Positions 1 to 5,210 of a stretch of 5,210 nt of DNA are shown here, piece by piece; the stretch's first letter is position 1; each line of letters starts with the position of its first letter. Location: the NCBI GenBank assembly GCA_934561725.1, contig CAKTGW010000097.1, positions 1 through 5,210 of the forward strand, written 5' to 3'. The translations under genes were made by a program, and so were the position numbers. Below the pieces are notes generated by a model, which was given only the letters and a program-made list of their open reading frames with translations, was not told where the DNA came from and did not search any database. The stretch comes from an uncultured Oscillospiraceae bacterium. GTDB lineage: Bacteria > Bacillota > Clostridia > Oscillospirales > Oscillospiraceae.

Positions 1-776
1 AATGTAATGCCGGCCAGATCCATACCTACCTTGACAAACAGCAGGGCCAGAACCAGAAACATGATCTTGCGGACATTTTTGCTGCCACCCCGCAGCGCAT
101 AGCAGGAGCCGACATAATAGCCAAGGCCGCAGAATACGGCAGCCGGCAGAGCGATCGCATAAACCACCTTGCCCGCAGCCAGATAGATCACCATGGAAGT
201 CAGGTTTGACGCAAGATTGGCCACCCGTCCGCAGGCTGAGCTGACCAGCAGATCTGTACCCAGCACAGCGGTAAAGGCGATCAGCAGGAAGGTCCCTGCA
301 CCGGGGCCGATCAGCCCGTCATAAGCGCCCACGCCCAAACCGATACACAGGCTGAGCAGCCGGCGCTTCATTTTGGAATAGGGCTTTTCCTGTCCGTCCG
401 TCAGGCCGAAGCCGCGGTTAAAGGTCAGAAACAGCGCCACGCAGGGCAGAGCGATCAGCAGCAGCATCTTCAGGCTCTGCTCCGGCAGCAGAAGAGCCAG
501 ACTGGAGCCGATCCATGCGCCGATCATGGCGCCCAGGGCGCTTACAAGCGCCACATCCAGGATCACCGTTCCGCTCTTCAGATATTTAAACACGGATACG
601 CTGGTACCCAGTGCCGAAACAGTCTTATTCGTTCCCACCGCCAGATGCGTAGGCAGTCCGGCGATCAGATAGGCAGGAAGGCTGATGATCCCGCCTCCGC
701 CGGCAATGGAGTCTACAAAGCCCGCCAGAAAGACCAATGGGCAGACGATCAGGCAGCTGCGCAGAAGTTCAGGCAT
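1..776 (-). CDS. TauE/SafE (TSUP) family membrane exporter, C-terminal end cut by window edge
   Basis: Polytopic inner-membrane protein of the TauE/SafE family (formerly DUF81), whose studied members export sulfite, sulfoacetate or other small organosulfur anions; the substrate here cannot be told. The reading frame is open from the ATG at 776 to the window edge (258 codons seen), close to the usual 250-260 residues, so little is missing. Seen directly: the two-fold repeat typical of the family, with a first glycine motif DSIAGGGGIISLP at residues 22-34 followed by GTNK at 48-51, and a second motif GAYDGLIGPGAGTFL at 150-164 followed by SSACGRVANLASN at about 179-191. Long hydrophobic stretches lie at about 8-40, 70-118, 140-175 and 195-250. 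The start is supported by GGAGT-type Shine-Dalgarno pairing at 783-790, six bases upstream. It has its own predicted promoter and lies beyond the lysC terminator, so it is probably a separate transcription unit. Family assignment is secure, substrate is not. Confidence 0.9.
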   Translation of the reverse strand, partial: MPELLRSCLIVCPLVFLAGFVDSIAGGGGIISLPAYLIAGLPTHLAVGTNKTVSALGTSVSVFKYLKSGTVILDVALVSALGAMIGAWIGSSLALLLPEQSLKMLLLIALPCVALFLTFNRGFGLTDGQEKPYSKMKRRLLSLCIGLGVGAYDGLIGPGAGTFLLIAFTAVLGTDLLVSSACGRVANLASNLTSMVIYLAAGKVVYAIALPAAVFCGLGYYVGSCYALRGGSKNVRKIMFLVLALLFVKVGMDLAGIT

Positions 777-811
777 AGATAACTCCTCTCAACAAGCAGA
801 ATGCAAGGCTC

Positions 812-840
812 ATCATACTGTATTTTTCATGGAATTTCAA
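812..840 (-). promoter_or_regulatory. Sigma-A-type promoter for the left TSUP gene
   Basis: On the minus strand the sequence reads TTGAAA (835-840), a 17-base spacer, then TATGAT (812-817). This is five of six at -10, four of six at -35, with ideal spacing. Transcription would begin near 805 and give a leader of about 29 bases that includes the ribosome binding site at 783-790. It lies between the lysC terminator and the TSUP start codon, which is where a promoter for an independent gene is expected. Confidence 0.65.
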
Positions 841-861
841 TTATTTTTTCCAATTTCAGCC

Positions 862-898
862 AAAAAGGGGCTCCGGCCCAATTCAACGGACCGGAGCC
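862..898 (-). terminator. Rho-independent terminator after lysC
   Basis: A perfect 8-base-pair inverted repeat, ggctccgg (869-876) and ccggagcc (891-898) with a 14-base loop, is followed on the minus strand by a CC then TTTTT (862-866). It begins 23 bases after the lysC stop codon. The T run exists only in the minus direction; on the plus strand the hairpin is not followed by T residues, so it ends leftward transcripts from the hom-lysC block. Confidence 0.8.
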
Positions 899-920
899 TG
901 ACCTTTGGCATGTATAGTTC

Positions 921-1394
921 TCAGTGGCGGAAGAACTTGGTGTGGATGGCGCGCACCGCACTGTCCGCATCATCCTCGCCTACCAGCACAGAGATCTTGA
1001 TCTCACTGGTAGAAATCATCTTGATATTGATATTGGCTTCATACAGGGCCTCAAACATGGTCGTTGCAATACCGGCAGAAGTGACCATACCCGCACCCAC
1101 AATGCTGACCTTGCTCACATGGGGATCCACATTGATGTGATCAAAGCCGATGGATTCCTTTGCCTTCTCCAGTGCTGCCACAGCGGCATCCCGATTGCTC
1201 TCGGCAACGGTAAAGCTGATGTCGTTGCTGTTGTTTTTGCCAAAGGACTGCAGGATAATATCCACAACGATATTTTCATTACTCAGGCATTTAAACACCT
1301 TAAAGGCCGTGCCGGGGGCATCACTCAGGCCAACAACTGCAATTCTGACTACATCATTATCTTTAGCGATACCGCTGATTTTCATTCGTTCCAC
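921..1394 (-). CDS. Possible separately translated aspartokinase beta subunit (internal start in lysC)
   Basis: In Bacillus subtilis aspartokinase II, the beta subunit is made from an in-frame internal start in the same gene (about codon 246) and consists of the regulatory ACT domains only. Here the matching position has a strong Shine-Dalgarno sequence, TTAAGGAGGT (1405-1414), followed after 11 bases by an in-frame GTG (codon 246, 1392-1394) and after 20 bases by an in-frame ATG (codon 249, 1383-1385). The product would be 157 residues from GTG or 154 from ATG, covering both ACT domains. The spacing to GTG is slightly long and that to ATG is too long for ideal use, so the exact start is uncertain. 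What is seen is the site and the frame; that a beta subunit is made is inferred. Confidence 0.5.
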   Translation of the reverse strand: MERMKISGIAKDNDVVRIAVVGLSDAPGTAFKVFKCLSNENIVVDIILQSFGKNNSNDISFTVAESNRDAAVAALEKAKESIGFDHINVDPHVSKVSIVGAGMVTSAGIATTMFEALYEANINIKMISTSEIKISVLVGEDDADSAVRAIHTKFFRH

Positions 1395-2129
1395 GTTCTT
1401 CGTGACCTCCTTAACTATTGTACCGGGCTTTCTCACATAGCTGGAGAGCACCTCCAGCTCCAGGGAATATTTCTGCGCCATCATGACCGAGCGGTTGTGC
1501 AGGACCTGCGCGCCAAGGCTTGCCAGCTCCAGCATCTCGTCATAGGTGATGGCATCCAGCTTCTTGGCATCCTTTACGATGCGCGGGTCAGCGGTGTAAA
1601 CGCCCTCCACGTCGGTATAGATCTGGCAGCGGTCAGCCTTCAGCACCGCAGCAATGGCCACAGCCGAGGTATCCGAGCCGCCGCGGCCCAGGGTGGTGAT
1701 GTCATCGTATTTGTTGATGCCCTGGAATCCGGCCACCAGCACAATACGGCGTCGGTCCAGCTCACTGCGGATGCGCTCCACAGCCACATCCCGGATCCGG
1801 GCATTGCCGTAATCCGTATCTGTATGCATACCTGCTTGCCAGCCGGTAAGGGATACTGCCGGAAGTCCCATACGCTCCAGAGCCATGGCCATGAGCGAGA
1901 TGGAGACCTGCTCTCCCGTACTCAGGAGCATGTCAAGCTCACGCTTGGACGGATTGGGATTGATTTCCGCGGCTTTGGCCAGCAGATCATCGGTCGTATC
2001 TCCCTGTGCAGAGAGAACCACGACCACATCGTTGCCTGCGCGGTAGGTGTCAGCGATCACTCCGGCCACACGGTTGATCTTTTCCGCGTCGGCTACGGAG
2101 CTGCCGCCGAATTTTTGTACGATCAGCAT
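921..2129 (-). CDS. lysC: Aspartate kinase (aspartokinase, monofunctional, two ACT domains)
   Basis: Cytoplasmic enzyme that transfers phosphate from ATP to aspartate to make 4-aspartyl phosphate, the first step of lysine, threonine, methionine and diaminopimelate synthesis. The 402-residue product matches the length of Bacillus aspartokinase II (about 408). Seen: the signature KFGGSSV at residues 6-12, the kinase core with GFQG (134-137), TTLGRGGSDTSA (145-156) and YTDVEGVYTADPR (171-183), and a C-terminal regulatory half of two ACT domains (about 260-330, with GLSDAPGTAFKVF, and 338-402, with VGAGM and a NINIKMISTSEIKIS strand). No homoserine dehydrogenase domain is fused. The ATG is set by a CGGAGGAA site at 2135-2142, seven bases away. 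It lies 94 bases after hom, has a predicted promoter of its own and a terminator after it. Lysine is the usual feedback inhibitor of this architecture, but the effector here is inferred. No lysine riboswitch fits in the short leader. Confidence 0.97.
   Translation of the reverse strand: MLIVQKFGGSSVADAEKINRVAGVIADTYRAGNDVVVVLSAQGDTTDDLLAKAAEINPNPSKRELDMLLSTGEQVSISLMAMALERMGLPAVSLTGWQAGMHTDTDYGNARIRDVAVERIRSELDRRRIVLVAGFQGINKYDDITTLGRGGSDTSAVAIAAVLKADRCQIYTDVEGVYTADPRIVKDAKKLDAITYDEMLELASLGAQVLHNRSVMMAQKYSLELEVLSSYVRKPGTIVKEVTKNVERMKISGIAKDNDVVRIAVVGLSDAPGTAFKVFKCLSNENIVVDIILQSFGKNNSNDISFTVAESNRDAAVAALEKAKESIGFDHINVDPHVSKVSIVGAGMVTSAGIATTMFEALYEANINIKMISTSEIKISVLVGEDDADSAVRAIHTKFFRH
1405..1414 (-). 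promoter_or_regulatory. Strong internal Shine-Dalgarno sequence inside lysC
   Basis: TTAAGGAGGT on the minus strand is nearly a full complement of the 16S rRNA 3' end and is a better match than the site before the lysC start itself. It covers codons for Val-Lys-Glu-Val in the linker between the kinase core and the ACT domains, just ahead of in-frame GTG and ATG codons. Confidence 0.6.
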
Positions 2130-2152
2130 AGGTATTCCTCCGATATGTTCTT

Positions 2153-2168
2153 GCGGCGGATACGCCGC
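2153..2168 (-). repeat. Perfect GC-rich hairpin in the lysC leader
   Basis: The inverted repeat gcggcg (2153-2158) and cgccgc (2163-2168) closes a four-base loop. It sits about 23 bases after the predicted lysC start of transcription and ends about ten bases before the ribosome binding site (2135-2142). On the minus strand it is followed by CAAGAACAT, not a T run, so it is not a standard terminator. A 5' stabilising stem or an mRNA processing boundary between hom and lysC are possible roles. Confidence 0.5.
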
Positions 2169-2197
2169 CTGGATTTTTATTGTATTGTACCCGCTAC

Positions 2198-2227
2198 ATT
2201 ATATCCACGGGATACAGAGTTGGTCAA
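2198..2227 (-). promoter_or_regulatory. Sigma-A-type promoter for lysC, overlapping the hom stop codon
   Basis: On the minus strand the sequence reads TTGACC (2222-2227), an 18-base spacer, then a perfect TATAAT (2198-2203). The -35 hexamer matches five of six consensus bases and includes the TGA stop codon of hom (2224-2226). Transcription would begin near 2191, leaving a leader of about 60 bases before the lysC ATG. This would let lysC be expressed without hom as well as from readthrough. Confidence 0.65.
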
Positions 2228-3435
2228 TCCAAAATGCGGTAATGCGACAGGACCTCCATGTCCTTCAGGCTCTCATGCAGATGGATATGGCTCATAGGCT
2301 CAGTGACAAACGCATACTCGTCCAGCGGCGCGCCGCGGCGGGTAACAAAGCGCACATTGCCCAGCGTAGCGCCTATGGCAGACAGCGACGCACGCACGCG
2401 CACATACCAGCGCATCTCAAGCAGATCCGCACTGGTAACATAGTCGGGCCGTCCTTCCTCCCAGTTCAGGAACTTGCGTGCCCGCAAATGCTTGGCCGCG
2501 TCGATCACGTCGGCCACAACTGCGCTGGCCGTAGGCCGTTTTCCTGCGCCTGCGCCATAGAACATAGCCTCGCCAATAGCGTTTCCGTGCACCACAATGC
2601 CGTTCATCACGCCGTCCACATTGCTCAGCAGGCTGGAATTGCGAATCAGATGGGGCGCAACATACGCCGTGATCGTATCCTCGCCGGTGCGCAGGGCACG
2701 TCCCAGCAGCTTGATCTTGTAGCCCAGTGCGCGGGCATAGGCCACATCGGCCAGCTGCACCTTGGTAATGCCCCGGGTCTTGACCTGGGCAGGATCCACA
2801 TGGCGGCCAAAGCACAGGTCAGAGAGGATACAGATCTTGCGGCAGGCATCGATTCCCTCCACATCAGCGGTCGGATCAGCCTCGGCATATCCGGCCTCCT
2901 GCGCCTCCTTCAGAGCCGTATCAAAGCTGGTACCGCATTGAATCATCTGAGTGAGAATATAATTGGTTGTGCCGTTCAGAATGCCATAGATCTCATCGAT
3001 CTCATTCGCTGCAAGGCACTGGGTAATGGGGCGGATAATGGGAATACCGCCGCCCACGCTGGCCTCAAACAGATAGTTGACGTTCTTTTCCCGCGCAATG
3101 GCGATCAGCTCATGGCCATGGGTGGCCACCAATTCCTTATTTGCAGTGACTACGCTCTTGCCGGCCAGCAGGCAGCGGCGGGTGTAATCATAGGCCGCGC
3201 CCACGCCACCGATGACCTCCACCACGATGCGGACCTCGGGGTCCTGCTCGATCTTCTCAAAATCATGGATGACCAGATCCCGGAAGGGGCTATCCGGATA
3301 ATCCCGGCGGGCCAGAATGTATTTTACGGACAGTTCCTCGGCTGCATTGTGGGCAATACTCACGGCATTTTCTGCCATGACCTCTACCACGCCGCTGCCA
3401 ACGGTTCCGAATCCCAAAACAGCTACTTTTATCAT
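2224..3435 (-). CDS. hom: Homoserine dehydrogenase (short C-terminal ACT-like region)
   Basis: Cytoplasmic enzyme that reduces L-aspartate 4-semialdehyde to L-homoserine with NAD(P)H, the branch point to threonine and methionine. Seen: the Rossmann nucleotide loop GFGTVGSG at residues 8-15, VTANKEL at 96-102, EASVGGGIPI at 124-133, GILNGTTNYIL at 151-161, and the catalytic segment GYAEADPTADVEGIDACRK at 182-200. By comparison with the yeast enzyme, Glu185, Asp191, Asp196 and Lys200 match the known substrate-binding and catalytic residues, so it should be active. The product has 403 residues against about 430 for the Bacillus enzyme; the loss is mostly in the C-terminal ACT domain (341-403), which lacks the usual D-x-PG loop. 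The ATG follows AAGGAG (3441-3446) by five bases. It lies 20 bases after the ACT regulator gene, so the two are almost certainly co-transcribed; a promoter at its end drives lysC. Confidence 0.97.
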   Translation of the reverse strand: MIKVAVLGFGTVGSGVVEVMAENAVSIAHNAAEELSVKYILARRDYPDSPFRDLVIHDFEKIEQDPEVRIVVEVIGGVGAAYDYTRRCLLAGKSVVTANKELVATHGHELIAIAREKNVNYLFEASVGGGIPIIRPITQCLAANEIDEIYGILNGTTNYILTQMIQCGTSFDTALKEAQEAGYAEADPTADVEGIDACRKICILSDLCFGRHVDPAQVKTRGITKVQLADVAYARALGYKIKLLGRALRTGEDTITAYVAPHLIRNSSLLSNVDGVMNGIVVHGNAIGEAMFYGAGAGKRPTASAVVADVIDAAKHLRARKFLNWEEGRPDYVTSADLLEMRWYVRVRASLSAIGATLGNVRFVTRRGAPLDEYAFVTEPMSHIHLHESLKDMEVLSHYRILD

Positions 3436-3455
3436 AATTTCTCCTTATCCCGGAC

Positions 3456-3902
3456 TTATCCGGCCAGAATCTCGGCCTTGATAACCCCGTCTACACTCTC
3501 TATATTATTCTTCAGCTCTTCCAGGCCCATTTCCATTCCGGCCGTTTCCGCTGTGATCGTGACTGCGGCAGTGGAATTTATGGGTATACTCTGGTTGATC
3601 GTGAGAATATTTGCACCGGAATCGGCAAAAATAGCCAGAAGAGCAGACAGTACGCCCATCTTATCCCGCAGCATCATGTGAAAGGTGATGATCTGCCCGT
3701 GCTTCATATCCGTAAACGGTGCAATGGAATCCTTATACTTATAAAATGCGCTGCGGCTGATGCCTACCCGGTGTACAGCCTCTGCCACTGTAGTGCACTC
3801 GCCCGTCTCCAGCAGAGCGCGGGCCTCCGTCACCTTGATGAATATCTCCGGAAGCATATCCCGCTCTACCAAATAATACTTTACTACTTTATTATCAGCC
3901 AT
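3456..3902 (-). CDS. UPF0735 / PheB-like ACT domain regulator
   Basis: A 148-residue soluble protein of the UPF0735 (PheB-like) family, whose members have a short helix-turn-helix-like N-terminal half and a C-terminal ACT domain that usually binds an amino acid. Seen: TTVAEAVHRVGISRSAFYKYKD at about residues 37-58, which looks like a DNA-recognition helix-turn-helix, and an ACT fold at about 70-145 with RDKMGVLSALLAIFADSG at 79-96 and a closing strand GVIKAEIL. The start at 3902 (MADNKVVKYYLVE) is chosen because family members begin there and GTGGAG (3911-3916) lies eight bases upstream; the frame stays open a further 25 codons to an ATG at 3977, but that extension lies across the promoter region and looks non-coding. 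It is the first gene of the block, 20 bases before hom, so a role in sensing threonine or another aspartate-family amino acid is plausible but inferred. The biochemical role of the family is poorly defined. Confidence 0.88.
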   Translation of the reverse strand: MADNKVVKYYLVERDMLPEIFIKVTEARALLETGECTTVAEAVHRVGISRSAFYKYKDSIAPFTDMKHGQIITFHMMLRDKMGVLSALLAIFADSGANILTINQSIPINSTAAVTITAETAGMEMGLEELKNNIESVDGVIKAEILAG

Positions 3903-3935
3903 AATATGTTCTCCACATGCGGTCATTTGTCTCTG

Positions 3936-3959
3936 TGTGATATAATACATCCTATCACA
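3936..3959. repeat. Inverted repeat TGTGATA-N10-TATCACA in the divergent promoter region
   Basis: Perfect 7-base arms at 3936-3942 and 3953-3959, separated by ten bases, centred in the 118-base gap between the ACT regulator and ytvI. Each arm contains the TG-A-TA part of an extended -10 element for one of the two opposite promoters, so the symmetry may be promoter symmetry. It could also be an operator for the neighbouring helix-turn-helix protein. The arms resemble a CRP half site (TGTGA) but the spacing is wrong for CRP. Confidence 0.6.
3938..3946 (+). promoter_or_regulatory. Extended -10 promoter for ytvI
   Basis: TGATATAAT is a perfect extended -10 element (TG-N-TATAAT) on the plus strand. 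No good -35 hexamer lies 16-18 bases upstream (TGCGGT at 3918-3923 is the best), which is tolerable for extended -10 promoters. Transcription would begin near 3953, about 68 bases before the ytvI start codon. Confidence 0.6.
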
Positions 3960-3977
3960 GCACAGCATATTCTGCAA
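3949..3977 (-). promoter_or_regulatory. Promoter for the ACT regulator-hom operon
   Basis: On the minus strand the sequence reads TTGCAG (3972-3977), a 17-base spacer, then TAGGAT (3949-3954), preceded by TG one base upstream to give an extended -10. The hexamers are only moderate matches (three and four of six), but the region behind -35 (3978-4003) is rich in A and T runs, which resembles an UP element. Transcription would begin near 3942, some 40 bases before the regulator start codon. Confidence 0.5.
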
Positions 3978-4005
3978 CTATTTTTTCTGCTAAATTTAAA
4001 AAAGC

Positions 4006-4012
4006 AGGGAGG
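4006..4012 (+). promoter_or_regulatory. Ribosome binding site that fixes the ytvI start at TTG
   Basis: AGGGAGG at 4006-4012 is eight bases before the TTG at 4021. An in-frame GTG at 4012 overlaps this site itself and cannot use it, so the TTG is the better start even though it is the rarer codon. Confidence 0.75.
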
Positions 4013-4020
4013 TGTATTTC

Positions 4021-5094
4021 TTGTATATAAAGCCTGTGGAAATCCTTACATTCGGCGCGCTGGCGCTGGCATCAGCCCTTCTCCTCTGGCTGACGATGCA
4101 TTTTCTTCTGCCATGGTTTGCACCCTTTATTGCCGCTTTTCTTCTTGCCCGGCTGCTGGAGCCTGCCGTAAAATTTTTGTGCCGCCGGGGTTGGAAGCGT
4201 GAATTTGCCGCCGGAGTCTGTACGCTGGCTCTGCTGACGGCGCTGATCGTCGGGCTGGCGGCGCTGCTGAGCCGCGGGATCCAGGAGCTGGGTACCTTCT
4301 CCCGGGAGCTGCCGGATATTCTGGCCGGTGCGGCCGCACTTCTGCGGTCACTGCGCACACAGACAGGGCATTATCTCTCCGCCGTACCGCCGGAGCTGAC
4401 AAGCTGGCTGGATCAGGCAATCACCGGACTGACTGCCTCCTTTGCGGAGATTCCGGCCAAGCTCAGCGCCCGGCTATTGGACTTTCTCTCCATGACTGCC
4501 GCCCGAATGCCCAGTATTCTGCTCTTTACCGTCACCTGCGGCATTGGCGTCTATTTCATCTCCGCAGCCTTCCCCCAGCTGCAGGTCTATCTGGATACGC
4601 ATCTGCCCGAGGTCTGGCAAAGACGGCGCCTGCTGCTGAACAGCAATATGCGTTTTACTTTGGGCCGCTATATACGCGCGCAGCTGATCCTGATGGTGAT
4701 CACTTTCTTTGAGCTTCTGCTTGGTCTTGTCCTGCTGAATATCCGCGGAGCTCTGGTGCTCAGCGCAGCGATCGCTTTTCTGGATGCGCTGCCCATTCTC
4801 GGTGCCGGAGCGGTTCTCCTGCCCTGGGCCCTGTACGCACTATTGATCGGAGACGCCCCCGTCATGCTGGGCATGCTGATCCTCTGGGGCGTGATCACAC
4901 TGGTGCGCAACTGCATCCAAGCCAAGCTTTTGGGCGACCAGCTGGGGCTCCCGCCCCTGCTCACCCTGATGTTCATTTATATTGGCTGGTGTGCCGCCGG
5001 CGTGTGGGGAATGATCCTGTTTCCCATGCTCGCCCTGCTGTGCAAGCAGCTGGAGCTGCCCGCGCGGATCCGGAGGTACCGGTATGAGCGATAA
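4021..5094 (+). CDS. ytvI: YtvI-like AI-2E family (PF01594) integral membrane protein
   Basis: A 357-residue multi-pass membrane protein of the AI-2E/PerM family; its length and C-terminal half fit the YtvI subgroup, annotated as a sporulation integral membrane protein in spore-forming Bacillota. The transported substrate, if any, is not known. Seen: hydrophobic segments at about residues 8-46 (two helices), 62-83, 163-185, 218-240, 243-277, 280-296 and 313-342, with a larger soluble, amphipathic loop at about 85-155, as usual in the family. Conserved-looking motifs are RYIRAQL (216-222), FLDALPILGAG (253-263) and LLGDQLGLPPLLTL (303-316). The C-terminus is strongly basic (RIRRYRYER), fitting a cytoplasmic tail. 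The start is the TTG at 4021, set by AGGGAGG at 4006-4012. It is transcribed away from the amino acid genes and overlaps the next TSUP gene by 11 bases, so the two are translationally linked. AI-2E family assignment is firm; the YtvI subgroup and a spore role are inferred. Confidence 0.88.
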   Translation: MYIKPVEILTFGALALASALLLWLTMHFLLPWFAPFIAAFLLARLLEPAVKFLCRRGWKREFAAGVCTLALLTALIVGLAALLSRGIQELGTFSRELPDILAGAAALLRSLRTQTGHYLSAVPPELTSWLDQAITGLTASFAEIPAKLSARLLDFLSMTAARMPSILLFTVTCGIGVYFISAAFPQLQVYLDTHLPEVWQRRRLLLNSNMRFTLGRYIRAQLILMVITFFELLLGLVLLNIRGALVLSAAIAFLDALPILGAGAVLLPWALYALLIGDAPVMLGMLILWGVITLVRNCIQAKLLGDQLGLPPLLTLMFIYIGWCAAGVWGMILFPMLALLCKQLELPARIRRYRYER

Positions 5095-5210
5095 ATGGAA
5101 ATACGCCCTGTGCGGCGCTCTGGCCGGAATCATAAACGGCTTTTTCGGCGGCGGAGGCGGTATGCTCTTCATCCCGCTGATCACCCGCTGGGCCGGTCTG
5201 GATACCCGCC
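5084..5210 (+). CDS. Second TauE/SafE (TSUP) family membrane protein, N-terminal fragment
   Basis: The first 42 codons of a gene that runs off the right edge. After a short basic/polar start (MSDKWKYA) comes a hydrophobic segment AGIINGFFGGGGGMLFIPLI at residues 14-33, the N-terminal glycine motif of TSUP proteins and clearly related to the motif in the gene at the left edge. The ATG at 5084 lies inside the last codons of ytvI, in another frame, giving an 11-base overlap; GGAGG at 5072-5076, seven bases upstream, supports it. The overlap implies coupled translation with ytvI in one operon. Substrate unknown; family call rests on a short fragment but the motif is distinctive. Confidence 0.8.
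   Translation, partial: MSDKWKYALCGALAGIINGFFGGGGGMLFIPLITRWAGLDTR

Noticed and set aside
2130..2223. Lysine riboswitch (L box) or T-box before lysC
   Set aside because: The gap is only 94 bases and the predicted leader about 60; an L box needs well over 150 bases, and no T-box motif or anti-terminator pair is visible.
924..2297. Long plus-strand open frame (about 457 codons) opposite lysC
   Set aside because: It is antisense to an unmistakable aspartate kinase, its product has no recognisable domain, it is rich in His/Arg/Gly as expected from reading GC-rich codons backwards, and it has no good ribosome binding site.
2047..3681. Plus-strand open frame of about 544 codons opposite hom and the ACT regulator
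   Set aside because: The longest frame in the window, but it spans two well-conserved genes and an intergenic gap on the other strand, shows no family features, and lacks initiation signals; it is a by-product of codon bias.
3903..3977. N-terminal extension of the ACT regulator to the ATG at 3977
   Set aside because: The added 25 residues are Cys/Met-rich and unlike family N-termini, the extension covers the predicted promoter, and the ATG at 3902 has its own ribosome binding site.
3987..4007. CTGC/GCAG hairpin with A/T runs in the ytvI leader
   Set aside because: The stem has only four base pairs and a 13-base loop, and the T and A runs do not extend the pairing; an A/T-rich UP-like region for the opposite promoter explains the composition better.
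4012..4020. GTG at 4012 as the ytvI start
   Set aside because: The codon overlaps the only Shine-Dalgarno sequence, which is correctly spaced for the TTG at 4021.
3903..4020. Threonine attenuator or riboswitch ahead of the regulator-hom operon
   Set aside because: The leader is about 40 bases, with no leader peptide rich in Thr codons and no terminator hairpin.

Overview
This 5.2 kb window looks like chromosomal DNA from a low-to-mid GC member of the Bacillota, most likely a spore-forming Clostridia (an Oscillospiraceae-like gut anaerobe is my guess). The reasons are strong AGGAGG-type ribosome binding sites before every gene, sigma-A-like promoters, a UPF0735/PheB-type ACT regulator beside hom, and a YtvI-like membrane protein of the family linked to sporulation. 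Genus cannot be decided from the sequence. All six genes belong to recognisable families; there is no mobile element, CRISPR array, tRNA or rRNA, and gene density is high.

Layout. A minus-strand block reads from about 3950 down to 1: a small HTH+ACT regulator (3456-3902), homoserine dehydrogenase hom (2224-3435, 20 nt after the regulator), aspartate kinase lysC (921-2129, after a 94-nt gap with its own predicted promoter), a rho-independent terminator (862-898), and then a separately promoted TauE/SafE (TSUP) exporter that runs off the left edge (1-776). A plus-strand block starts at the same intergenic region (3903-4020): a YtvI-like AI-2E family membrane protein (4021-5094) and, overlapping its end by 11 nt, the start of a second TSUP protein that runs off the right edge (5084-5210).

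How the genes fit together. LysC phosphorylates aspartate, the entry step for lysine, threonine, methionine and diaminopimelate. Hom reduces aspartate semialdehyde to homoserine, committing carbon to threonine and methionine. The enzyme between them (asd) and thrB/thrC are not in the window. The ACT regulator at the head of the block is a plausible amino-acid-sensing partner. The membrane proteins on either side have no obvious metabolic link to this module.

No new biological system is evident. The most interesting details are regulatory: an in-frame, very strong Shine-Dalgarno sequence inside lysC, placed where Bacillus aspartokinase II starts its separate beta subunit; a symmetric pair of extended -10 elements that may form a true bidirectional promoter between the regulator and ytvI; a lysC promoter whose -35 element contains the hom stop codon; and a shortened, degenerate C-terminal ACT domain in Hom.
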